This document shows, piece by piece, positions 1 through 8,424 of a stretch of 64,000 bases of DNA. The notes under the pieces were generated by a model. It was not told the DNA's origin and made no database searches. It worked only from the letters and a program-made list of their open reading frames with translations. Where the stretch lies: assembly GCF_039529775.1 (NCBI RefSeq), contig NZ_BAAANL010000003.1, forward strand, positions 1 to 64,000, read 5' to 3'. Source of the stretch: Myceligenerans crystallogenes (GTDB lineage Bacteria; Actinomycetota; Actinomycetes; Actinomycetales; Cellulomonadaceae). The position numbers were made by a program, and so were the translations under genes. The stretch's first letter is position 1. Each line of letters begins with the position of its first letter.

Positions 1-70
1 TTATCGCCGATCAGGCAGTTATCGCGGATGTGAGCGCTCATATCCGCGATAACTGCCTGATCGGCGATAA
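1..70. repeat. 70-bp near-perfect palindrome
   Basis: Positions 1-35 pair with 36-70 at 34 of 35 positions; the only mismatch is 30/41, a G-T that would be a G-U wobble in RNA. It contains two related blocks (gataactgcctg at 48-59 and gataaccgcctg at 66-77, the second running out of the palindrome). It lies about 60 bp beyond the stop codon of the leftward arabinanase gene, so a bidirectional terminator or a dispersed repetitive palindrome are both possible. The window edge cuts the left context. Confidence 0.85.
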
Positions 71-130
71 CCGCCTGCCGCATCGCCCCCGCCGTCACGC
101 AGGACGCGAACGGGGCGTCTCGCTATCTGG

Positions 131-1540
131 TCAGCGGCGTGTGGTGAGCGTCGCCGGCTCGCTCGTGGCCGTGCCGTGGGCGTTCCTCGCCGTGGCGCGG
201 ACGAGCAGGCCGTCCGTGTCGGGGGTGGCGCGGACGCGGAGGGTCGAGGTTCCCCCGTCCGACGTCGCCGGCTGACCCTTGACCGGGGCCTGCCAGGTGG
301 CGCCGTCGTCGTACGACACCTCCCATTCGACGACCGGGCGCGGCGTGCCCGCCGCCGTCGCGGTGAACGACGCGATGCGGCCCCTGCGGGCCGAGGCGTC
401 CGACGGCGCGGTGGTCAGCATCGGGACCTCAACGGTCTGGTCGACGACGGGCCAGCCGTCCGCCCAGCCCAGGCGCTGCAGGCCGAGCGTGGGGAAGTAC
501 GGGATCTCCTCGTTGGCGGCGTCGTAGTAGTGGAACGCCAGGACGCCGTCGTGCACGGACTGGCCGCCCGGGCCGACGATCGCGCCGTGCTGCTCGAGCA
601 GGATCGTCCCGCCGCCGCCGAACATGTCGCGGCCCTCCTTGTCGAGGTACGGGCCCGTCACGTCGCGCGAGCGGCCGACGGCGACCTGGTACGTGCTGTT
701 CTCGCCCTGGCAGCAGAAGCCGAACGAGACGAACAGGTAGTACCAGCCGTCGTGCTCGTAGATGTAGGGCGCCTCGACCGGGTTGCCCGGCATGAAGCGG
801 TCCACGAGGTGCTTGGCGTCCGCGAGGGCGCCCTCGACCGGCTTGCCGCCCGGGAACTCGATCTCCACGAGGAAGATGCCGTACCAGAACGAACCGATGG
901 CCATGTAGTGCCTGCCGTCGTCGCCCTCGACGATGCCGGCGTCGATCGCGTTGAACGTCTTGCCGTTCTCGATCGGGTTGGGGGACGTGACGACGGCGCC
1001 CTGGTCGACCCACTCGTACTCGGGGTCGGACGGGTCGAGCGTGGTGTTCGTGGCGAGCGCGGTGACGCTGTTGTTCGTGCCGAAGCGGCTCGCGGAGTAG
1101 TACAGGTAGTACGTGCCGTCGTGCTCGTAGATCTCCGGGGCCCAGAGGTTGCCGGGCAGGTCGCCGTCGGAGAAGTGCTCGTCGATCCAGGCGGGGATCT
1201 CGTCCCAGACGGTGCCCTCGCTCTTCCAGGTGGTGCCCCCGTCGTGGGACGACCAGACCTGGATCGTGCCGCCCTTCTCGCGGTTGACCAGGCCCGTCGA
1301 GTAGACGTACCAGGTGCCGGACTTCTCGTCGACGATCAGGGCGGGGTCGTGGATCGGGGAGGTCTCGCCGGTGACGGTGATGCCGCCGGCGGGGAGGTCG
1401 GCCTCCGTGGCGGAGCGCACGACGTCGCCGGCCGTGGTGGAGCTGGTGACCGCGCTGCTCGCCGGTGCGGCCGTGGCGAGCAGCAGGAGCCCGGCGACGA
1501 CGGCGGCCGCGCTGCGGCCTGCGAGGCGGGGACGTGACAT
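131..1540 (-). CDS. Secreted GH43 endo-1,5-alpha-L-arabinanase
   Basis: Extracellular glycoside hydrolase family 43 enzyme, predicted to cleave alpha-1,5 bonds of arabinan from pectin. The 469-residue product starts with a signal peptide (basic start, hydrophobic run at about 11-25, cleavage near ASS-A at 30). The five-blade propeller follows: an HDPAL motif with the likely catalytic Asp at 65, a NLWAPEIY blade, FNAIDAG with the pKa-modulating Asp at about 198, and NPVEAPYIY with the catalytic acid Glu at about 252. The last 100 residues form an immunoglobulin-like domain rich in TATA/RATA motifs, probably a sugar-binding or spacer module. The start ATG at 1538-1540 follows a GAGAGGAACC ribosome site, and a LacI-type operator lies just upstream, so arabinose-type induction is likely. 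The family is clear; the exact linkage is inferred. Confidence 0.87.
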   Translation of the reverse strand: MSRPRLAGRSAAAVVAGLLLLATAAPASSAVTSSTTAGDVVRSATEADLPAGGITVTGETSPIHDPALIVDEKSGTWYVYSTGLVNREKGGTIQVWSSHDGGTTWKSEGTVWDEIPAWIDEHFSDGDLPGNLWAPEIYEHDGTYYLYYSASRFGTNNSVTALATNTTLDPSDPEYEWVDQGAVVTSPNPIENGKTFNAIDAGIVEGDDGRHYMAIGSFWYGIFLVEIEFPGGKPVEGALADAKHLVDRFMPGNPVEAPYIYEHDGWYYLFVSFGFCCQGENSTYQVAVGRSRDVTGPYLDKEGRDMFGGGGTILLEQHGAIVGPGGQSVHDGVLAFHYYDAANEEIPYFPTLGLQRLGWADGWPVVDQTVEVPMLTTAPSDASARRGRIASFTATAAGTPRPVVEWEVSYDDGATWQAPVKGQPATSDGGTSTLRVRATPDTDGLLVRATARNAHGTATSEPATLTTRR

Positions 1541-1554
1541 GGTGGTTCCTCTCG

Positions 1555-1572
1555 ATGTACAACGTTGTAAAT
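1555..1572 (-). promoter_or_regulatory. LacI-family operator of the arabinanase gene
   Basis: TACAACGTTGTA at 1558-1569 is a perfect 12-bp palindrome with a central CG; outer bases AT/AT extend it to 1555-1572 with one mismatched pair. It sits between the ribosome site and the presumed promoter of the arabinanase gene, where a bound LacI-family repressor would block transcription. It differs in sequence from the TGAGA-type operators of the GH16 gene, so a different regulator is implied. Confidence 0.6.
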
Positions 1573-1679
1573 CGCTGTTCGACCGAGACTAGCCACGCCC
1601 TCCGGGGCGGTCAAGATTTCGATTGGGTGATCCGGGGTGCGAGCCTGTATCCTGCTACGGCCCGCCCAGCGCGGGCGAA

Positions 1680-1765
1680 GGTAACGTGTCCGAGCGGCCT
1701 AAGGAGCACGCCTCGAAAGCGTGTGTGGTTCATAGCCACCGTGGGTTCAAATCCCACCGTTACCG
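1680..1765 (+). tRNA. tRNA-Ser(CGA)
   Basis: The 86-nt cloverleaf has a GGTAACG/CGTTACC acceptor stem, discriminator G at 1765, a CGA anticodon in the loop CTCGAAA, a long variable arm typical of class II tRNA-Ser, and a T-loop GTTCAAATC. No CCA is encoded. A strong hairpin follows within 5 bp. Confidence 0.96.
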
Positions 1766-1769
1766 CGTC

Positions 1770-1812
1770 GGCGAAGGCGAGATGTGTCCTGTCGGACCAT
1801 CTCGCCTTCGCC
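1770..1812 (+). terminator. Terminator hairpin after tRNA-Ser(CGA)
   Basis: GGCGAAGGCGAGATG at 1770-1784 pairs perfectly with 1798-1812 (15-bp stem) and is followed by the T-rich ATTTCTTG. The position right after the tRNA supports a rho-independent terminator. Confidence 0.8.
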
Positions 1813-1820
1813 ATTTCTTG

Positions 1821-1864
1821 TGGGGGCACAGCCCCCACGCCCCGGCCTGGGGGCACGCCCCCAG
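1821..1864. repeat. Two G/C hairpins at the end of the glycosyltransferase operon
   Basis: TGGGGGC/GCCCCCA (1821-1837) and CTGGGGG/CCCCCAG (1847-1864) are two adjacent short hairpins with nearly the same stem. They lie between the tRNA terminator and the stop codon of the leftward glycosyltransferase operon and may stop that transcript. Confidence 0.5.
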
Positions 1865-1892
1865 ACCCCCGATCGGGGCGGGTGGTGATCGG

Positions 1893-3128
1893 TTACGGCT
1901 GGTTGGCGGCCAGGGCTACGTCGTTGATGCTTGTGGCCGGGATCCCGGGCACGTCCTCGAACGAGCGCCTGCCGTGCAGGGCCAGCATGGCCTCGCCCGT
2001 GGCGCTCCACGGGAACAGCTCGGCGCGGGAGCGGGCGCCCGCCCGCCGCCGGACGGGGTCGCGGTCCAGCACGTCGTGGATCGCCACGGCCAGCGCGGCG
2101 GGATCCGGCGGTGCCGCGGCCCCGGCCGTGCCCACGACCTCCGGCAGCGCGCTCGTCGACGAGCACACGACCGGCGTCCCCGAGGCGAGGGCTTCCAGCG
2201 CCGCCAGTCCGAACGTTTCGATCGGGCCGGGCGCGACGACGACGTCGGCGCAGCTGAGCAGGGTCGCGAGCCGCTCCCTGTCCGGCACGAACGACAGGAA
2301 CTTGTGCGGCAGGCCCGCCGCGGTCGCCCGGTCGCGCATCGCCGGCAGCAGCGGCCCGGCGCCGGCGACGACGAGCCGCACCCGGCGCCCGTCGCGCATC
2401 ACCTGGGCTGCGGCGTCGACGGCGAGGTCGACGCGCTTCTCCTGCGAGATGCGGCTGGCCGTCACGATCAGGGTGGTGCCGGGCTCCGCGTACTGGGCCC
2501 GGAAGTCGTCGTCGTACCTGTCGGGGCGGAACAGCTCGAGGTCGACGCCGAGCGGGACGCGCGTCAGCGGCGGCAGCTCGACGGACCGCGTCCGGTGGCG
2601 CAGCCGCTCGACCTCGCCCGCCGCGAACGCGGTGGTGGCCACGAGGCGGTCGAACCGCGGCAGCGTGGCGAGGTTGTACCGGTCGGCGAACCGCGGCGCC
2701 GCCGAGGCGCGCATCGCGGCGACCGGGCCGTCGGGCCGGCTGCCCGGGAACCAGGCGCGCAGCACGCCGTCGACCCGCTCGTGCAGCATCGCGAGGGACG
2801 GCACGCCCTCGGCGCGCGCCCAGTCGCCGAGGCTCGTCAGCGTGGTGCGGTCGGAGACCTCCAGCCGGTCCGGCTCGAGCGCCTCGAGGAGGCGCCGCAC
2901 CTTCCCGGGGCGGACGACGACGCGGTACCCGCCGGAGAACGGCGCGCGCGGAGCGGCGACGGTGATCAGGCGGACGCCGTCCCGGTGGGCGACCGAGTCG
3001 CGCTCACCCGGGACGACGAGCACCGGTTCGTGTCCGTGCCGGAGGTACTGCGTCGCCATCGCGTGCATCGCGGTGCGGATCCCGCCGGAGCGCGGACCGT
3101 AGAAGTTCGCGATGTGGACGATGCGCAC
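1893..3128 (-). CDS. Glycosyltransferase family 4 (group 1) protein
   Basis: Predicted retaining GT-B glycosyltransferase of 411 residues, probably using a nucleotide sugar at the inner face of the membrane. The N-terminal acceptor half begins RIVHIANFYGPRSGGI with the glycine-rich loop. The donor half has TASRISQEKRVDLAV at about 200-215 and the E-x7-E signature in PIETFGLAALEAL. The GTG start at 3128 has a CGGAGG site 5-6 bases upstream and lies 1 bp past the stop codon of the preceding mannosyltransferase, so the genes are translationally coupled. A much longer in-frame extension overlaps that gene and is rejected. The operon context suggests lipoglycan or mannolipid assembly; acceptor and donor cannot be told from sequence. 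Confidence 0.86.
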   Translation of the reverse strand: MRIVHIANFYGPRSGGIRTAMHAMATQYLRHGHEPVLVVPGERDSVAHRDGVRLITVAAPRAPFSGGYRVVVRPGKVRRLLEALEPDRLEVSDRTTLTSLGDWARAEGVPSLAMLHERVDGVLRAWFPGSRPDGPVAAMRASAAPRFADRYNLATLPRFDRLVATTAFAAGEVERLRHRTRSVELPPLTRVPLGVDLELFRPDRYDDDFRAQYAEPGTTLIVTASRISQEKRVDLAVDAAAQVMRDGRRVRLVVAGAGPLLPAMRDRATAAGLPHKFLSFVPDRERLATLLSCADVVVAPGPIETFGLAALEALASGTPVVCSSTSALPEVVGTAGAAAPPDPAALAVAIHDVLDRDPVRRRAGARSRAELFPWSATGEAMLALHGRRSFEDVPGIPATSINDVALAANQP

Positions 3129-3129
3129 G

Positions 3130-4269
3130 TCATACCTCCGCCGACCCTGCCCTTTCGTGGACCCGGATCGCGTCTTCGTAGTGGTGCACGAGCTCTTCGC
3201 AGATGTCGTGCCAGGTGCGGCTCTCCGCGCGCTCACGAGCGGCGGCCCCGAACGCGAGTCGCTTGCGCTCGTCACCCACGAGGTCGGCCACGTGGCTCCG
3301 CAGCGCCTTGTGGTTACCTGGAGCGTACAACCAACCGTCGTGCGAGTGCCGCACGATGTCCAGCGGCCCGCCCGCCGCGGGCGCCACCACGGGGACGCCG
3401 CTCGCGTGCGCCTCCTGGAGGGTCTGGCCGAAGGTCTCCAGCTCGCCCGGGTGCACGAACACGTCGAGGCTCGCCATTGCCCGCGACAGTTCCGCGCCCC
3501 GCAGCAGGCCGGTGAAGTGGGCGTCCGGCAGGAGGTGGCGCAGCGCGTCCCGCTCCGGCCCGTCGCCGACGACGACGAGCCGCACGCCCGGCAGGTCCCG
3601 CAGCACGCGCAGGGCCTCGACCTGCTTCTCCGCGGCGAGCCGCCCGACGTACCCGACCAGGACCTCCCGGCCGTTCCCGACCGCCTGCCGCCACGCCTCG
3701 TCGCGGAACCGCGGGTGGAACGACGTCGTGTCCACACCGCGCCCCCACAGGCGCATGTTGGGGATGCCGTGCATCGTGAGCTGCTGCATCGTGGCGGTCG
3801 AGGGCACGAGGTTCAGCGTCGCCTTCTCGTGCAGGTCCTTGACCCGCTTCCACAGCAGCGGCTCGAAGTGGCCCAGCCCGTACCGGGCGGCGTAGCCCGG
3901 CACCTCGGTCTGGTAGACCGCGACCGTCGGCAGGCCCAGGCGCTCCGCGGCGACCATGCCGAGCCAGCCGAGCACGAACGGGGAGGCCAGGTGGACGACG
4001 TCGGGCGCGAACGCCGCGAGCGTGCGCTCCGTGCGCCATTTCTTGCCGACGACGAGCCGCACGTCCGGATAGCCCGGGAAACCGATCGACCCGAGCTCCA
4101 CGACGGGTGCGCCGCTCACGAACGGGGGAACCGCGCCGTTGTCGGCGTCGGGTGCGAGCACCAGGGCCTCGTCGCCCCGTCGCTCGAGATGATCGAGGAC
4201 CCGCAGCACGGAGTTGGTCACCCCGTTGACCTGCGGGAGAAAGGACTCCGTGACGATAGCTACGCGCAC
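3130..4269 (-). CDS. MgtA/PimB-like GDP-mannose alpha-mannosyltransferase
   Basis: GT4 enzyme with the conserved actinobacterial opening RVAIVTESFLPQVNGVTNSV, typical of the MgtA/PimB group that transfers mannose from GDP-mannose to a lipid acceptor in phosphatidylinositol mannoside or lipomannan synthesis. The donor site shows GYVGRLAAEKQVEAL and the E-x7-E block GELETFGQTLQEAHASG. The chosen GTG at 4269 places RVAIV at residue 2 as in the family; the frame stays open to a TTG at 4329, but no strong ribosome site supports either. The gene follows the polytopic membrane protein by about 60 bp and is followed directly by another GT4 gene. Confidence 0.85.
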   Translation of the reverse strand: MRVAIVTESFLPQVNGVTNSVLRVLDHLERRGDEALVLAPDADNGAVPPFVSGAPVVELGSIGFPGYPDVRLVVGKKWRTERTLAAFAPDVVHLASPFVLGWLGMVAAERLGLPTVAVYQTEVPGYAARYGLGHFEPLLWKRVKDLHEKATLNLVPSTATMQQLTMHGIPNMRLWGRGVDTTSFHPRFRDEAWRQAVGNGREVLVGYVGRLAAEKQVEALRVLRDLPGVRLVVVGDGPERDALRHLLPDAHFTGLLRGAELSRAMASLDVFVHPGELETFGQTLQEAHASGVPVVAPAAGGPLDIVRHSHDGWLYAPGNHKALRSHVADLVGDERKRLAFGAAARERAESRTWHDICEELVHHYEDAIRVHERAGSAEV

Positions 4270-4332
4270 GATAGCCACTTGACCATCGACGGGTGACGAG
4301 TCAGGAGCGCTTGGGGAGAGTGCCGGCAAACG

Positions 4333-5715
4333 TCACGTGTCATCTTGCTCCTTCTGCAGCGCCGGGGCGGCCGCGGGTTCCGGCACCGGTTCCGCCTCCC
4401 GGTGCGGGCTTGCGACCGCGATCTGGACCAGACGTACGATTGCTCCCAGTAAGAGTGCCACGAGCAGGCCGTTGCGCACCGCACCCACGACGATCATGTA
4501 CTGGAAACCCCCGAGGAACTCCCCGTAACGCACGGGGAAGATCAGGTAGGTCAGGTACGCGGTGACGAGCATGCCGAGCGCCGGGGGCAGCCAGGTGCGC
4601 CGCGCGGCCGCGGTGCCGCCGCCGTACAGGGCGATCGCGACGGCGACCGGCGGGCCGATCCAGGCGATGAACTGCGGCGAGCCGACCTTGTTGAAGACGA
4701 TGAGCGCGAGCAGTTCTGCCGCGGCGACCAGGAGCAGGACGTCGTGGGCCCGCTCGGGCCGGCGCCGGACGGCGAACCAGGCCAGCGCCGCGAGCAACAG
4801 CACCACGAGCGGGAGCGCGATGTCGAGCGCCTCGGCGAGCGCGCCCGGCGCGGCGCCGAGGATCTCGTAGGTGTAGATGACGTCGTTCCAGACCGGGTCG
4901 TACTCCGGGTTGTTCAGCCCCATCAGCAGGAACGGCGTGGCGCCGACCGCCTCGACCTGGAGCGCCCGGTCGCTCTGCTCGCCGAACACGTCGAGCACCC
5001 GGCTGCCGCTGCCCATCACGAGCGCCCACCCGATGACCAGCACGCTCACCACGGCGCCCGGCAGCACGACGTGCCGCGCGAAGCCGGTCCAGCTGCGGGC
5101 GGTCGCGGCGATCGCCACGGCCGCCGCGCCCGGGGCGATCTTGATCCACGCGCCGAGGGTCGCCAGCGTCATCGCGACCGCGGGGTGCCGGGCGCTGATC
5201 ACCAGGGCCAGCAGGATGACGGGCGCGATCACGCCGTCGAGCCGCCCGAGGAAGATCGGGCCGAGGGCGAGCAGGAAGATCAGCCAGAACCATGCCCCGA
5301 GCGGCCCGCGCGGGCGCGCGCGCACGAGGAAGACGGTGGCCACCGCGTCGAGCGCGGTGACCAGGCTCAGCCACACCCAGGCGTAGCCGTCCGGCGTCTG
5401 GCTGAACCAGGCCGGCGGCGTGATCGCTAGGAGCGCTCCCACGGGGTAGACCCAGCTCTCGTCGAACACGGGCCAGTGACCGGTGCTGATGCCGTTGCGG
5501 ACCCACCACTCGTACAGACCGACGTCGCCGAAGATCTGCGGCTTCCACTTCCAGGCGTCCTGGATGAGCCAGGCGTGGACGGCCACGAAGGCGACGGTGA
5601 TCGCCCAGGGCGAGAACAGGACGCGCGCCAGTGCGCGTGGGGGGCGGGGTTCGGTGGTCACGGCCACATCTTTGCACTCCACACCGATGCTGACGAGAGT
5701 CTTTGCCCGGAGCAT
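4333..5715 (-). CDS. Polytopic GT87/DUF2029-type mannosyltransferase
   Basis: Integral membrane protein of 460 residues with about 10-11 predicted hydrophobic helices, starting with VLFSPWAITVAFVAVHAWLI. The first loop carries GDVGLYEWW, resembling the acidic extracytoplasmic loop of GT-C mannosyltransferases (polyprenyl-phosphate-mannose donors). The C-terminal tail is hydrophilic. As first gene of a three-gene operon with two GT4 enzymes it probably adds mannose or a related sugar outside the membrane. The ATG at 5715 has no clear ribosome site; a GTG at 5667 with GGAG about 9 bases upstream is a reasonable alternative start. Confidence 0.75.
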   Translation of the reverse strand: MLRAKTLVSIGVECKDVAVTTEPRPPRALARVLFSPWAITVAFVAVHAWLIQDAWKWKPQIFGDVGLYEWWVRNGISTGHWPVFDESWVYPVGALLAITPPAWFSQTPDGYAWVWLSLVTALDAVATVFLVRARPRGPLGAWFWLIFLLALGPIFLGRLDGVIAPVILLALVISARHPAVAMTLATLGAWIKIAPGAAAVAIAATARSWTGFARHVVLPGAVVSVLVIGWALVMGSGSRVLDVFGEQSDRALQVEAVGATPFLLMGLNNPEYDPVWNDVIYTYEILGAAPGALAEALDIALPLVVLLLAALAWFAVRRRPERAHDVLLLVAAAELLALIVFNKVGSPQFIAWIGPPVAVAIALYGGGTAAARRTWLPPALGMLVTAYLTYLIFPVRYGEFLGGFQYMIVVGAVRNGLLVALLLGAIVRLVQIAVASPHREAEPVPEPAAAPALQKEQDDT

Positions 5716-5787
5716 TCCGCGGACCGCGTCCCGCCTCTCGGTCTGCCGTCGCCAGGGGTGTCATTCCGGATTACCGTGAGCTAAGGT

Positions 5788-5801
5788 TTCGGTCTACCGA
5801 A
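5788..5801 (+). promoter_or_regulatory. Inverted repeat upstream of mntH (candidate metalloregulator site)
   Basis: TTCGGTCTACCGAA is a 14-bp palindrome with 6-bp arms, 16 bp before the mntH start codon and next to its GAGG ribosome site (5807-5810). A DtxR/MntR-type or Fur-type repressor is expected here; assignment to a specific protein is inference. Confidence 0.5.
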
Positions 5802-5817
5802 GAATTGAGGTGCGGCG

Positions 5818-7149
5818 ATGACGGCAACTCGCGAGCAGGCCGGGCGGATGCGCGTGCGGCGTGCCCCGCGCCTGGTGTTCCTGCTGGGTCCCGCGTTCGT
5901 CGCGGCGATCGCGTACGTGGACCCGGGCAACGTGGCGGCCAATCTCACGGCCGGTGCGCGGTTCGGCTACCTGCTCGTGTGGGTGCTCGTCGTCGCGAAC
6001 CTGATGGCGGTCCTGGTGCAGTACCTGTCCGCCAAGCTCGGGATCGTGACGGGCAAGTCGTTGCCGCAGGCGCTCGGCGAGCGGCTGCCCCGGCCGGCCC
6101 GCCTGGCCTACTGGCTCCAGGCGGAACTGGTGGCCGCCGCGACAGACCTGGCGGAGGTGATCGGCGGCGCCATCGCGCTGAACCTGCTCTTCGGGGTGCC
6201 GCTGATCCTCGGGGGGATCCTCACCGGCGTCGTCTCGCTCCTGATCCTGGCCGTCCAGCAGCGGCACGGCCAGCGCCCGTTCGAGGCGGTGATCACGGGC
6301 ATGCTCGCGGTCCTGACCGTCGGGTTCTGCGCCGGCCTCCTCTTCGCGCCGCCGGACGCCGGCGGCGTCGTCGCGGGCCTCGTGCCGCGGCTCGCGGGCG
6401 CGGACTCGCTGCTGCTGGCGGCCTCGATGCTGGGGGCGACCGTCATGCCGCACGCGATCTACCTGCACTCGTCGCTCGCGCGCGACCGGCACGTCAGGCC
6501 GGGCCGCGGCACGCTCGCCGGAGACGCCGTCCCTGCTGGTGCCGGGTCCGACGACGCCGTGTCCGACGACGCCGCCGCCGCGCCCGGTCCCGGCGTGTCC
6601 ACCGAGCGCCTCCTGCGGGCCACGCGGCTCGACGTCGTCCTGGCGCTCCTCCTCGCCGGCGGCGTGAACATCGGGATGCTCCTGCTGGCCGCCGCGAACC
6701 TGTCGGGCCGGGAAGGGACCGACACGATCGAGGGCGCGCACGCCGCCATCGCGGACACCCTCGGCGGCGGTGTCGCGGTGCTGTTCGCGATCGGGCTGCT
6801 CGCCTCGGGCCTGGCGTCGACGTCGGTGGGGGCCTACGCGGGCGCGGAGATCATGGCCGGGCTGCTCAGGGTCAGGATCTCGCTCCTGGTGCGGCGCCTG
6901 GTCACGCTGATCCCGGCCGTGATCCTCCTGGCCACGGGCATCTCACCGACCCTGCTGCTGGTCCTGAGCCAGGTGGTGCTGAGCTTCGGCATCCCCTTCG
7001 CGATGATCCCGCTGGTCGTGCTGACCCGGGACCGGGCCCTGCTGGGCCGCTTCCGTAACCGCGTGGCGACCCAGGCGACGGCCTGGCTGGTGGCGGCGGT
7101 CATCGTCACGCTGAACGTGACCCTCCTGTACCTGACCCTGGCGCCCTAG
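5818..7149 (+). CDS. mntH: Nramp family Mn2+/Fe2+ transporter
   Basis: Proton-coupled divalent metal importer of 443 residues in the cytoplasmic membrane. The metal-binding DPGN motif of helix 1 is at residues 35-38 (AYVDPGNVAAN) and the helix 6 motif MPHAIYLHSS is at about 209-218. Eleven hydrophobic segments are visible. A hydrophilic, low-complexity loop rich in Asp and Ala (about residues 225-262) is longer than usual. The start ATG follows GAGG by 7 bases. The upstream palindrome suggests metal-dependent repression. The next gene is convergent. Confidence 0.92.
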   Translation: MTATREQAGRMRVRRAPRLVFLLGPAFVAAIAYVDPGNVAANLTAGARFGYLLVWVLVVANLMAVLVQYLSAKLGIVTGKSLPQALGERLPRPARLAYWLQAELVAAATDLAEVIGGAIALNLLFGVPLILGGILTGVVSLLILAVQQRHGQRPFEAVITGMLAVLTVGFCAGLLFAPPDAGGVVAGLVPRLAGADSLLLAASMLGATVMPHAIYLHSSLARDRHVRPGRGTLAGDAVPAGAGSDDAVSDDAAAAPGPGVSTERLLRATRLDVVLALLLAGGVNIGMLLLAAANLSGREGTDTIEGAHAAIADTLGGGVAVLFAIGLLASGLASTSVGAYAGAEIMAGLLRVRISLLVRRLVTLIPAVILLATGISPTLLLVLSQVVLSFGIPFAMIPLVVLTRDRALLGRFRNRVATQATAWLVAAVIVTLNVTLLYLTLAP

Positions 7150-7157
7150 CGCCAGGG
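7136..7157. terminator. Terminator overlapping the mntH stop codon
   Basis: CCCTGGCGC pairs with GCGCCAGGG around a 4-base loop that contains the TAG stop codon of mntH. It lies between convergent genes and can act on both strands; no T-tract is seen. Confidence 0.6.
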
Positions 7158-7176
7158 CCGGCACAGGCGGGGGTGC

Positions 7177-8403
7177 TCAGGCGAACGCGCTCATGCCCGT
7201 GATGTCGCGGCCGATGATGAGGGCCTGCATCGACTCGGTGCCCTCGTAGGTGTGCAGGGCCTCGATGTCGACGAAGTGCCGGGCCACGCGGTTCTCCAGC
7301 AGGATGCCGTTGCCGCCCAGCATGTCGCGCGCGATCTGCGCGATCTGGCGCGCCCCGCGGGTGCACGAGTACTTCGCCATCGAGGCCTGCGGGCCGCTCA
7401 GCTGCCCCGCCTCGGCCAGCCGCGTGAGCTGCTTCACCAGGAGCTGGAGCTGCGTGAGGACGGACAGCATCTGGGTGAGGCGCTCCTGGACCATCTGGCT
7501 CGCCGCGAGCGGGCGGCCGAACTGCGTGCGCTGCTTCGCGTAGGCCACCGCGGCCTCGTAGCAGGCGATCGCGTGCCCGACGGCGCTCCACGCCACCGCC
7601 AGTCGCGTCGCGAACAGCACGCGGCCCGTGTCCTTGAACGTCCGGGCGCCCGGCAGCAGGTTCTCCGCCGGCACGAAGACGTCGTTCAGCACGATGTGCG
7701 CCTGGTGGATCGCCCGCAGCGCGACCTTGCCCTCGATCGTGGTGGCCTCATAGCCCGGGGTGTCCTGCGGCACGATGTAACCGTGCACCTGGCCGTCCTC
7801 GCCGCGGGCCCAGACCACGGTGATGTGGCCGATCGAGCCGAGGCCGATCCACTTCTTCTCGCCGTTGATGACGTAGCCCTCGACGCCGTCGCGGGTGGCG
7901 GCGACCGCCGTCGTCTCCAGCGCCACGGAGTCCGAGCCGTGGGTGGGCTCCGTCAGCCCGAACGCCCCGAGGATCTCGCCCCGGGCCATCGGCCCGGCGT
8001 ACTTCTCGATCTGCTCGTCCGAGCCGAGCATGACGATCGACTGGAGCGCCAGCCCGCCCTGCACGCCGCAGATCGTGGCGACCGAGCCGTCGCCGCGTGA
8101 CATCTCCATCGCGGCCAGGCCCTCGGCGAGCGGGGAGACCTTCGGCAGCCCCGGCACGTCCACGCCGTCGCGCAGCAGGTCGAGCTCAGCGAGGCGCTTG
8201 ACCAGGTCCATCGGGACCTCGTAGCGCTCCCAGTGGTCCGAGATCACCGGAAGGACCTCGTCCTGCACGAACGCGCGGACCTTGAGCTGGTGGGCGCGCT
8301 CCTCCTCGGTGGCGTCCGCGAACGCCCCGGCGAAGTCGATGTCGAGCGGTTGCGAGAGGTCGTAGGCGGGCGCCGTCACCCCGGGAGTCTGAGTCATGCT
8401 CAC
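7177..8403 (-). CDS. Acyl-CoA dehydrogenase, glutaryl-CoA dehydrogenase-like
   Basis: FAD-dependent acyl-CoA dehydrogenase of 408 residues. FAD/substrate blocks are seen: GAFGLTEPTHGSD, INGEKKWIGLGSIGHI, and the C-terminal HTYEGTESMQALIIGRDITG, where Glu387 matches the catalytic base of glutaryl-CoA dehydrogenases. That subgroup oxidises and decarboxylates glutaryl-CoA in lysine/tryptophan breakdown, but the closest actinobacterial relatives may use other short acyl-CoAs. The GTG start at 8403 has GGAG 6 bases upstream; an ATG two codons later is the alternative. It lies 20 bp after pnuC on the same strand and converges with mntH. Confidence 0.87.
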   Translation of the reverse strand: MSMTQTPGVTAPAYDLSQPLDIDFAGAFADATEEERAHQLKVRAFVQDEVLPVISDHWERYEVPMDLVKRLAELDLLRDGVDVPGLPKVSPLAEGLAAMEMSRGDGSVATICGVQGGLALQSIVMLGSDEQIEKYAGPMARGEILGAFGLTEPTHGSDSVALETTAVAATRDGVEGYVINGEKKWIGLGSIGHITVVWARGEDGQVHGYIVPQDTPGYEATTIEGKVALRAIHQAHIVLNDVFVPAENLLPGARTFKDTGRVLFATRLAVAWSAVGHAIACYEAAVAYAKQRTQFGRPLAASQMVQERLTQMLSVLTQLQLLVKQLTRLAEAGQLSGPQASMAKYSCTRGARQIAQIARDMLGGNGILLENRVARHFVDIEALHTYEGTESMQALIIGRDITGMSAFA

Positions 8404-8424
8404 ATCGTGCTCCGGTACCGAATA

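Noticed and set aside
176..1562. Long opposite-strand and frame-shifted ORFs over the GH43 gene, and the same over most genes
   Set aside because: Products are Arg/Pro/Ala-rich shadows typical of high-GC DNA; no motifs, while the chosen frames carry signal peptides and catalytic signatures.
1821..1864. Two similar hairpins as a CRISPR-like repeat
   Set aside because: Only two copies, no unique spacers of constant length; better explained as terminators.
1893..3737. 614-residue version of the glycosyltransferase
   Set aside because: It overlaps the upstream mannosyltransferase in another frame; the GTG at 3128 with GGAGG is right for the family.
3130..4329. TTG start at 4329 for the MgtA-like gene
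   Set aside because: The 20 extra residues are not family-like; GTG at 4269 matches the conserved N-terminus.
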